64,000 bases of DNA. Source: Zelonia costaricensis. Taxonomy: Eukaryota > Euglenozoa > Kinetoplastea > Trypanosomatida > Trypanosomatidae. The DNA lies in contig JASAOO010003483.1 of the NCBI GenBank assembly GCA_030849075.1, forward strand, positions 1 through 64,000, written 5' to 3'. The position numbers and the translations under genes were made by a program. Below, one piece after another: positions 1-8,048 of this stretch. The number at the start of each line of letters is the position of its first letter. Position 1 is the stretch's first letter. The notes beneath the pieces were generated by a model that was given only the letters and a program-made list of their open reading frames with translations, made no database searches and was not told the origin of the DNA.

Positions 1-1791
1 GTGTTGTCTTCGCGCATGTTTCCACCCCGGTCGAGGGCAGCCTGAACGCTTGGTCGCGGCCCCCGTGAACTGGATGTTGTCGATCCACACCGCCCCGCGA
101 ACACCAGGTGCTGGGGGGGGGGAGCGTACGCGGGGTGCCCTGCCACAGTTGCGGTAACGCGTGGGCCGAGACGCTCGTCGATACGCCGCTGCCAGCCCCG
201 TTGCACTCCATCCTCCCACGGTGAGCTCGCGCACGCCTTCCCCAAACGCCAGAAGAAAAGTCCGCGCCGCTGAAAGTCGCGCGGGGTGGAGGGTCCTGGA
301 CTACGCTCAGGTGACATCGGATCTGAGGCCGGAAAGGCGACGGCGTTTAGACGAGATCTGGAGGTGGCTGCACCACTGCCCGCGCACCCTACCCGAGTTG
401 CACCGCCCCGCGGCATTGTCCGCCACCGATACAGGCGCGTTGCAAGACGCAAACGTCGTGGAGCCGTGCAGCCCCCGGGGTGGGCCGTGGTGGGCCCCGC
501 CTTCACGGTGATGGAGGACCTGCGTGGCAAGCTTCGCCGCCGCTCCACTTCATGGTCGGCAAACGCTAAATATGTGGCTAGGTGAGCGCAGGTACGCAGC
601 CCAGATGGAGAGCTGAATTTTGGAAATTCTCAGCGTGTTTTGGCGGACATCGGTGGAGTCACCGACTTGACGACGTCGTCGCTTTCCCAGGTTCCCCTGC
701 GTGCCGAGATTCGACCGCTTTCTGGGGTTGTTGTTGCCGTTTCCGGCGATGTGCTCACGCCGGCTTTGGAGACAACAATGATAGGCGCGTGGTGGTCGAC
801 ATTCACGGTCCAAGGCACACCTTCACCGTAGTATGTACATGTGTGTGTGGGGAGGGAGGGGGGGGCCTGAGTGTGTGTCGGCACGTGGGTGACGTGGGGT
901 CTGTGTTGGTGCTCCCACGGGTATCACCGCGTGTGGCTGGCTGGTGGTGGCGGCAGTGGCGCGAGATCAGAGGAGCACCGGGGCGGGGGTGGAGGGAGTG
1001 GGGAGGACAGTGGCCAGTGGGCGCATGGGGCACGACGACTTGCGCGTGATGCGGCGTTGTGCAAGCCGCACTTAGCCCGTCATGGTTGTTACTGAGGAGG
1101 ACACAGTCTTGTGCGCGAGTGCGTGTGTCTGTGCGTCGACACACTCAATGGGCACACCAGGGCCGAAGCCGACGTCGACGCGTAGTGCCACCGCTCGCGC
1201 TTGCATGCAGGTGAAAGCAGGCGAGAACACACGTGCGTGAGAAGGCGGCGGTGCGTGTCTGCCTCGTGGTGGGAGTTGATTGGCTTGGAGCGTCCTCGTG
1301 ACGGATAAGGGAGTAGGACGATCCGTGGAGAAGGTGCGAGACAACCACAAACACACACACAGAGAAGGAACGGATGAACGAGGAAGTTCCAGACTCGGAC
1401 AAGGACAAGCTCCTGTGTGTGTGTGTATGTATCGGCCAAGGTCGAAGCCAAGCAAGACGGGCGGTGATGGTGCAACACCTGACCGCTGTGCTATGGTACA
1501 TCGTTGATTTACATGCAGCGTACGACAGGACGTCAAGCGTCTTCACGCGCGGAGAGGCAAGCACGCAAACACATACGAGGACGGTGGGGGGGGGGGCCGA
1601 AGAAGGGCTCGGTTCGCAAGGGCAGCGCACAGGCCACGCAGATGCGGAAGCGAGCCGCGTGTCTCTGTGTGTGTGTGTGTGGTGAAGAGGGACGCGAAAA
1701 CGTGTCAAGTGACGATGCGGGTGCCGCGGCGAAGACACACGTGCGGCAGCGGCAGCGGTCGGTGTCGTCCCCCACCACGCCACCGACCCCT
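1..1791. other. Region without an intact gene; possible decayed coding sequence
   Basis: No complete protein is visible here. Read on the minus strand, positions 1-120 translate to a segment containing VRGAVWIDNIQFTG followed by a Cys and GW, which resembles the WLDNVxCxG core of scavenger receptor cysteine-rich (SRCR) domains. Positions 630-720 on the same strand give SGRISARRGTWESDD, which loosely resembles the GRVEVxxxGTWGTVCDD start of that domain. Stops and frame changes separate the pieces, so at most this is a relic. The rest is G-rich with short (TG)n stretches around 1415-1430 and 1664-1682. It would carry the 3' UTR of the ankyrin-repeat gene. SRCR identity is an inference from short motifs. 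Confidence 0.35.
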
Positions 1792-3072
1792 TTATGCATC
1801 ATCCTCTTCTTTTTCGTAGTCGCCCTCGTTCGCGTCGTCGGCGTCGTCTTGGGCGTCCTCCTCCCCCTCCTCCGCCTCCTCCGCCTCCTCCGCCTCCTCC
1901 GCCTCGGCGCGACGCGCGGCCTCGTCCGCCTCGAGCTGCCGCAGCGCGCGTGCCTGCTCGCGGCGCAGTCGGTAGCGCTCCTTGCGCATCCGCAGCCGGT
2001 CCGCCAGAGCCGTGAAGTAAGCCTCCTCGTCGGCGAGTCGGGCAGCCTGCGCGGCCACGGCCCGCTGCAGCACATCCAGCGTCACGTGCGACGCGTTCGC
2101 CGCGGCCATGGTGGCCGGCGTCAGCGCCTCGAGCACCTTGAGCTCCGCCGACGGCGCTGCGGCCGAGGCCGCCGCTGCCGCCGCGACCGGCGCGCCGTCG
2201 CCCGCGGCGGAGCCGTCGGCCGCCAGTGCCATGAGCCCGCACTCGCTCATCACGCCGTGCTCCACGAGGTAGCGGATCGTGTCGTGCTCGCGTGCCAGCA
2301 CGGCCCAGTGCAGTGGCGTGCCGGCGTAGCGACTGCGCCGGCTCGGCTGCCACCGCACATGCAGCGCCACCCCGTCACCGGCCGAGGCCGCGGCACCGAC
2401 GGGCACCTCGCGGCACGAGAAAAGAATCCCGTAGGAGGTCACGTCGACCGGTGGCGTGGTGCTCATGTGCAAGAGGCCGTGCTGCTGCAGGCGCTCCGCG
2501 ATGCTGCGGCGGTGCTGCTGGTGCGCGAGGAGGCGCTTGAAGAGGGCAAAGTCGCGCAACTGCGCCTGGCGGTCCGCCTCGGCGGCCTCTTCGGCCTCCT
2601 CGTCCATCTCGAAGCCGTCATCGTCGTCTTCGTCGTCCCCGGCGGCGCCATCGTCGGCATCAGCGGCCCCTGCGCCGTCCTCCTCGTCCCCGGCGCTCTC
2701 GGCCACCTCGCCGTCCCCCACGTCCCCAGCGCCGCCGCCGTCCGCCTGCGCCGCCGCGTGCTTGTCCAGGCTGTACGCCTTCACCACCGCGCACAGCGCC
2801 GGGTTCGCCGCCAGCTTCGCCACCTCCGCCTCCCCGAGCAGCTCTACCATCTCGTCCTCAATATCCGCATCGCCGCCGGCCGCATCTTCCTCCGCGCCGT
2901 CGCCCGCGCTGTCGAGCTGCGCGAGGGCCTCACGCGCGGCGACGCCGGTGTCGAGGGCGAACGGGGAGTGCCAGCGCCCGCCGTAGACGCCGGCGGTCAC
3001 GGCGAGCTGCTCGAGGCGGGCCGTGTCGCCGTTGAAGGCCGCCGTGCACACGTCGCGGGGTCGCGAGTTCAT
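1792..3072 (-). CDS. Ankyrin-repeat protein with acidic and coiled-coil tail (426 aa)
   Basis: Cytosolic-looking protein of unknown role. The start is the ATG at 3072, giving MNSRPRDVCTAAFNGDTARL; the frame is open five codons upstream but only from a TTG. A clear ankyrin helix pair lies at about residues 247-280 (GTPLHWAVLAREHDTIRYLV), and residues 5-30 look like a weaker ankyrin unit (CTAAFNGDTARLEQL). Between them is a very acidic linker (about residues 115-165, rich in D, E, G and A). The C-terminus is a long charged helix, about residues 340-426, with repeated EEA units and an acidic end, a likely coiled coil. Ankyrin repeats bind proteins; no partner can be named. No signal peptide or membrane segment is seen. 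It is the last gene of the visible array. Confidence 0.85.
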   Translation of the reverse strand: MNSRPRDVCTAAFNGDTARLEQLAVTAGVYGGRWHSPFALDTGVAAREALAQLDSAGDGAEEDAAGGDADIEDEMVELLGEAEVAKLAANPALCAVVKAYSLDKHAAAQADGGGAGDVGDGEVAESAGDEEDGAGAADADDGAAGDDEDDDDGFEMDEEAEEAAEADRQAQLRDFALFKRLLAHQQHRRSIAERLQQHGLLHMSTTPPVDVTSYGILFSCREVPVGAAASAGDGVALHVRWQPSRRSRYAGTPLHWAVLAREHDTIRYLVEHGVMSECGLMALAADGSAAGDGAPVAAAAAASAAAPSAELKVLEALTPATMAAANASHVTLDVLQRAVAAQAARLADEEAYFTALADRLRMRKERYRLRREQARALRQLEADEAARRAEAEEAEEAEEAEEGEEDAQDDADDANEGDYEKEEDDA

Positions 3073-3727
3073 CGTGGTGATCAACAAGTGTGCTCAGCTG
3101 TTGGTAAATGGGAATGTGCGTGGTTGTGTGTTGATGTGGGTGAGTGACCGAGGGTTGATGGCGGATGTTGGGCCGAGGAGCAGCCACCGCGCGTAGACCT
3201 GCCCGAGCCTGAGTGCAGCAGAGGCGAGCAGTCGTACGACTGCGCGAGAGAGAGGACCGGGGGCAGAAGGATGTGTAGGAGGGAGCTTCATCGTTAAAGG
3301 GGATGTGCGGGGCTCGCCTCTTCCCGGGCGCCGGTGCACCGAGTTGTTGAGCCCGTCAAGTGCAGGGATTCGGCCACAGACGCAGCGGAGCATCATCGGC
3401 TGCTTCGCCTTTGTCTCTCCGTGCTTGTGTGTGTTTGCGTCAGTGGGGGAAGAGGAACATGGCACGTGCTGGACAGCCAGCACATCCGCAGACGCGAGCA
3501 AGCGCGAGCGAACAAGTGAACCAACGGTACAACACGGACCTGCACACCCACCCACTCAAGCACACACCGACATCAGCAAACGGATGCGAGGTGACAGTGT
3601 ACGAATGAGAGATATTCGGTACACCAACGCTGCTGCTGTTCGCAATCAGCCGACTGCGGTGTGGCAGTGTGGCGCACGTGTGTGTGTGTGTGTGTCTGTG
3701 GAGGGGGGGGGGAGTGCGTCCTCGATC
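3073..3727. other. Intergenic region
   Basis: This is the spacer between the 97-aa membrane protein and the ankyrin-repeat gene. It contains a (TG)n stretch and G run at about 3680-3713. No convincing gene is seen. On the minus strand an open stretch at 3094-3555 lacks family resemblance. Confidence 0.7.
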
Positions 3728-4021
3728 TCATGCAGGCGGCGCGTTCCGCCGGGCCCGCATCGCGCGCTGCATGGACTCCTGCGTCGCCAGGCTCTCCGTC
3801 ATGGCGAGGCGCCGCTCCATCATCTCCTGGTACCGCGGGTCGTCGTCCAGCGCCGACGTCACCGGGGCGTGTGCGGCGGAGCCGTACTGGAAGACCAAGG
3901 CACACTTGAGCAGCAGGCCCCCAAAGAAGCAGGCGCACAGGACGTATGCATTCCGCCGTGCCGCGTGGAAGCCAACGGCCTCCTCGTACGCCGTGAAGGG
4001 CTTGTAGTAGGCACGTGGCAT
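3728..4021 (-). CDS. Small single-pass membrane protein (97 aa), conserved-looking hypothetical
   Basis: The ATG at 4021 opens a 97-residue frame. After a short N-terminal region (MPRAYYKPFTAYEEAVGFHA) there is one hydrophobic segment at about residues 25-45 (YVLCACFFGGLLLKCALVF), then a charged C-terminal half with two Met/Arg-rich amphipathic stretches (RYQEMMERRLAMTESLA). There is no cleavable signal peptide. The composition is protein-like and contrasts with the simple-sequence DNA around it, which supports a real gene. Size and layout would fit a small subunit of a mitochondrial inner-membrane complex, but no family is recognised and that suggestion is speculative. Confidence 0.7.
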   Translation of the reverse strand: MPRAYYKPFTAYEEAVGFHAARRNAYVLCACFFGGLLLKCALVFQYGSAAHAPVTSALDDDPRYQEMMERRLAMTESLATQESMQRAMRARRNAPPA

Positions 4022-4810
4022 CGCCTATGGGGCGTCTGCCAGGCGGTGCGGGGTGGCAGCTGCCAGATGGCGTGCAGGGTGCTGTGCGCAGTCACACACA
4101 CACACAAGAGTAGAGCCCCTTCCGCAGATGTGTACTTGCTGTTGTTGCGTGCGTGTGCGCGTGCCTGTGTGACAAGAGAGTGCAGGAGGAGAAGAGGGAG
4201 AGGCGGCAGTGGTGGTACGGCACGTTTGCACGGAGGGGGGGCGGAGAGGAAGGTGGCTAGTGAGCGGACGGCGAGGGGGCGGAGAGGCGTGGCCTTCACC
4301 GCCGGGAGAACGGGGGAGGAGGGGGGCACGTAAACCAAAATACTTGTTGACTTGATGGGATGCGTAGTGCGAATTGAGCACTGTTTGCGCAAGAGTCATG
4401 GACACCCGCCGCTGACGGGTGGTGCCGATAGTCGACGTGGCGTGGCGCCGTCCAGCAGCACCTCACAGGCCCTTCTTGTGGCCCCTCTTCCCACCCATCA
4501 TCGCCGCGATGGACGCCGAAGAGGGGGTGGGGGGGGGGGCAGGAGTCGATGCACGTCCATGTTGAGGCCACGGCACGACCCACACATCTAAACACACACA
4601 CACACATACACACAAATACAAAATGCACGCACGAAGCGCGAGCGACGCAGCGCACATCGGCGCCCCGCGTGACGCGATGCCCTCGGTACGACACATCAGC
4701 ACTCGGGATCAAGGGTGAAAAGAGTCGGGACAGCCACGCTCGCCGGCCCACCACAAGGGCCTGGTCTACCAGCTTAAAGGCCTCCCACGCCACGCGCAGT
4801 GCCCCACCCA

Positions 4811-4853
4811 ACACACACACACACACACATACACACACACACACACACACAAA
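4811..4853. repeat. (CA)n microsatellite
   Basis: About 20 CA units on the plus strand with one internal T interruption. Intergenic. Confidence 0.9.
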
Positions 4854-5348
4854 CGCAGCCGCTACACGGAAGGATGTGGAGAAGGAGAAGACGATGAGAA
4901 GTGAAGGGATGAGAACGGGAAGAGGAGCAGGAGGGTGGAGGTGGACAAGTGACGGGACAAGGCCGTCGGCATCCACGCATAAAGAAGGAGTACGCGCCCT
5001 CGTCTGGTGGAGCGGCCCCCCACACACACGCACACACACGCACACGCAAAAACGGAACAAGAGAGAGCAAGAGCGCACACCGCCGCACAGCCACGCACCG
5101 TCATCGACTTCACCGTCCACGCCATGCGCTGCGGCAGACGCAGCTCGCATGTCGGTCCGATCGCCGCTGAGCGACGCGTGCACTTCGGGCGTGGGCGAGA
5201 GTGGTCGTGGGGAGGAGGGGAACGGGTAAAAAGGGGGGGGCGGAGGGGAGGCAGAAGTCCAGTGGTTGACGTGGTGGCGGCGGCATCAGCGCATCGCAAG
5301 CAAGACGCAGTGGAGGAGGGACGAACGAGGCAAGCAGGTGGGTGAGGA

Positions 5349-5396
5349 GGGGAGGGGAGGGGAGGGGAGGGNGGGGGGGGGGGGGGGGGGGGGGGG
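5349..5396. repeat. Poly-G / GGGGA tract with an unresolved base
   Basis: GGGGA-type units run into an uninterrupted G run, with N at 5372. The true length is probably uncertain in this assembly. Confidence 0.85.
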
Positions 5397-6040
5397 CGAC
5401 ACAAGAGGACAAGCACGAGACGGGAAGAGACAAATTCGTTTTCACGGTGGGAAGTGGAAAAGAGGGAGGGGAGAGCGGCAACAGAGAATATCACAGCCGC
5501 AGCGGCGGGCTCGGCACTGCAGGCGCCGGAGTTTGCGTGTGCGTGCATGTGTTGATGGGGAGGGGGAGGGGGGAGGGAGAGTCGTGGGGTGCGCGTACGG
5601 GCGCACACCACCGCAGATGCGGGCGTAGCAGCGTCAGGGAGGGGCAGAGGAAGAGAGAGCCGGGGATAGGGCGAGGCCAAGACCCGGTCACCGGCACACC
5701 GCGGAGGGGAAGGGAGTGGGGGTAGAGAGTGTCGTTGTATGCCAAGTGCGCGTCCCCGTACACACACACACACGCATGCACACGCACACGGAGGCACACA
5801 GGCGTTCATTAAGGAAGGTAGCGTAGCGGAGGGGGGAGGGAGGGAGGAAAGGAGCTCAACAATTGACAGAAAGCACGAGATGAAGCGGAAGCGAACACGA
5901 AGGAAGCGAGCGCCTCACACACACACACACACAGGTACGCTCACACCAAGGCACAGGTTCGGATCATACCATGGAGGGAAAGCCAAGTGCTCCTGGGGGC
6001 ATCACCCACAGTGTTGACTGCCGAAGTCGTGCAGGCGGCG

Positions 6041-6793
6041 CTACTTCTGGGGCAAGGTGGAGTTCCACGCTTGCTTCCGCCGATCGCTCTGCCGCACGTG
6101 GTGCACGTTCGTGTCAAAGAAGTATGGCTTGCCGCGGTACCTGGCGTCTGCCGTCATCACCCACAACAAGACCTCGTACGACTTCGCCGGCCGCCCGCTC
6201 ATCTCATTGCCGTCATCGCCGCTGCTGGAGCGTAGCGTCATGCGGGTCACCTGACCAGCCCGACAGTGCTTCGCCACGAGCTCGCGCACCACGTCAATGC
6301 TCGTCGCCGCCTCCCCGCTGATGGAGAGCAGCTCGTGATCGATGTCCACGCCGGTCTGATCGGCCGGCCCGCCAGCGAAGACGCCGTCCACAACGAGGGC
6401 CCCTTCCTTGATGTTGTCGGCCAGCGAGAAGCCGATGAACGGACGAGCCCCCGACCCCGCCCGCGGCACGACCGTGGTCGCCGTCATGCGGGCCCGGTAG
6501 TCGGTGCCGTACCGCTGCGCCGCGACGCGCAGATCATCTGCCGCGTCGCTGGACAGCGAGCCCTCGCCGTCGTCTGACTTCACCGGGTCCGCGCCGGGGT
6601 CGGGGGCGGAGCTGGAGGATGGATCGGTGAGGTACCTGTACAGCGACCACAACCCGAGCGCCAGCAGCACCGCTACACCGACCTTGCGCTCCCGCGACGT
6701 GCTCTTCCACACGGCGACGATGCCGGAGGCCGGAGCGGCGGCGGCGGGCGAGGCGGTGGCGACGTCGGCCGCGGAGGCAAGCGGGTCTGCCAT
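6041..6793 (-). CDS. Membrane-anchored PDZ protein (about 250 aa), paralogue of the next gene upstream
   Basis: The start is the ATG at 6793 (MADPLASAADVATASPAAAA). A single hydrophobic segment at about residues 38-53 (VGVAVLLALGLWSLYRYL) follows a basic stretch (STSRERK), as in a signal anchor. Then comes an acidic Ser-rich linker and a PDZ-like domain at about residues 117-190 (RPFIGFSLADNIKEGALVVD, then GGPADQTGV). After the PDZ core is a conserved tail, LLWVMTADARYRGKPYFFD. The same order (RPFIGFSLA, GPAxQTGV, LWxMTAD, KPxFFD) is present in the gene at 8049-10958, so the two are tandem paralogues. A role as a membrane scaffold is inferred from the domain only. Confidence 0.85.
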   Translation of the reverse strand: MADPLASAADVATASPAAAAPASGIVAVWKSTSRERKVGVAVLLALGLWSLYRYLTDPSSSSAPDPGADPVKSDDGEGSLSSDAADDLRVAAQRYGTDYRARMTATTVVPRAGSGARPFIGFSLADNIKEGALVVDGVFAGGPADQTGVDIDHELLSISGEAATSIDVVRELVAKHCRAGQVTRMTLRSSSGDDGNEMSGRPAKSYEVLLWVMTADARYRGKPYFFDTNVHHVRQSDRRKQAWNSTLPQK

Positions 6794-6842
6794 CGCGCGC
6801 AGAGAACACAAGATGGAAGCGCGAGGCGGTGCGATGCGGCTC

Positions 6843-6860
6843 CTTTGTGGGGGAGGGAGG
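6843..6860 (-). promoter_or_regulatory. Probable trans-splice acceptor with pyrimidine tract
   Basis: On the minus strand a pyrimidine tract (plus-strand GTGGGGGAGGGAGG, 6847-6860) ends in an AG at 6843-6844. This is about 50 nt upstream of the ATG at 6793, a normal distance for spliced-leader addition. Predicted from sequence only. Confidence 0.45.
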
Positions 6861-7521
6861 CTGTCGACGTCACGTGTGAAGAGGCGGAGCGTTGTGGGTG
6901 GTTGACTGATGACGCGTAGGTTGGTGCGTGCGTGCAGAAGATCGGGATTAGTGGATGGAGTGGCAGGGTCCTCCTCTTGTTTGTGTGTGTGTGTGTGGGG
7001 GGGGGGGTAAAGGGGCACCAATACGAGAACGTGGGTGGGGGAGGGGCGAAGGGTCGTCATGAAGTTGCAGCGTTGACGGACTCAGTGGACTGCGCATGCC
7101 AACCCTCCTGTCGCGGTGGCGAATGCCTCCATCGGGGGGGGGGGGACCGACCCGCGGCTCCTCCGCCTGCACCTGTACACGGTACTCTGCACACGGAGCC
7201 ATCCCCGAAAGAGCTTAGACGGAGAAGTGGACGTCTCTGATGCGGGGCTTGCAAGCTTCACGCGACACGCTGCGATGCCGTCGCGTGCACGCGTGCGCGG
7301 ACACTGCAGTATTCAGCGTCAGCTCGGCTTTGTACGTTCATGCTGTTGCGTCTTCTCACGAGTCACATGTGTGTGCGTGTGCACGCGTGGGTGGTGCGCT
7401 TCAGGAAAAATGTGGAGCACTCACGGGGAAAGAAGAACAACAGAGGGCAGCAGCGCCGCGCGGCACAGGAAGCGAAGTCGATGATCGACACAGCGAGCGC
7501 GGCGGCGCGTACGCACAACCG

Positions 7522-7522
<1 letters not shown>

Positions 7523-7559
<37 letters not shown>
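7523..7559. repeat. (CA)n microsatellite
   Basis: About 18 uninterrupted CA units on the plus strand, intergenic. Confidence 0.9.
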
Positions 7560-7562
<3 letters not shown>

Positions 7563-8048
7563 GCGCAACTGTACAAGGCCAGACTAGGAGGGAACACACA
7601 GGCGACCACATCGCAGAGGAGGCGCCATTGCAGCCGTCGCCACTGCCACCTCACCCTTCACCTCCATCAGACACACGAGCGGCAACGCCGTGCCGCTGCT
7701 CATCACCTCCGACAAACCCGGTTGAGTTGCGGGAAGGCGGCGCCGGGTACACCGGAGGGCGGGGGACGGAGGAGCAAGTGGCGCTCTCACCGCACCCAGA
7801 CCCATCTATGCGCATACACCTACACGCAAGCACACGTGAGCGGTGCTGGCGTGGGTTGCGGCGCAAGCAGCGTCGAACAGGTGAAGAAACACAATCGAAC
7901 ACGAAAGCCCAGCGCCAGGGGGTATGGGTATGTTCACATGCGCGCAGCTCTGCGATGGCGAAGGTGGTGCCCTGCACACAACCACATCCATCCGCACAGT
8001 CGCACGCCGCTAAGGGACGTGTGCGGGCTGGGTACAGAGGGGAGGGCT

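Larger units (their letters stand above)
4022..6040. other. 2-kb intergenic region rich in simple repeats
   Basis: No gene is recognised. The region holds several CA/TG tracts (4593-4616, 4811-4853, 5760-5785, 5916-5934) and a long poly-G run with one undetermined base (N at 5372). On the plus strand it is strongly purine-rich, which in the minus-strand transcript gives pyrimidine tracts suited to trans-splice acceptors for the 97-aa gene. Long open stretches here are simple-sequence translations (Cys/Val or His/Thr repeats). Confidence 0.7.
6794..8048. other. Intergenic region
   Basis: Spacer between the two PDZ genes. It contains a G run at 7135-7143 and a (CA)n tract at 7523-7559. No gene is recognised on either strand. 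Confidence 0.7.

Noticed and set aside
1504..3147. Long plus-strand open frame (over 500 codons)
   Set aside because: It is antisense to the ankyrin-repeat gene. Its sequence is Arg/Leu/Val-rich, the typical mirror translation of GC-rich codons, with no domain.
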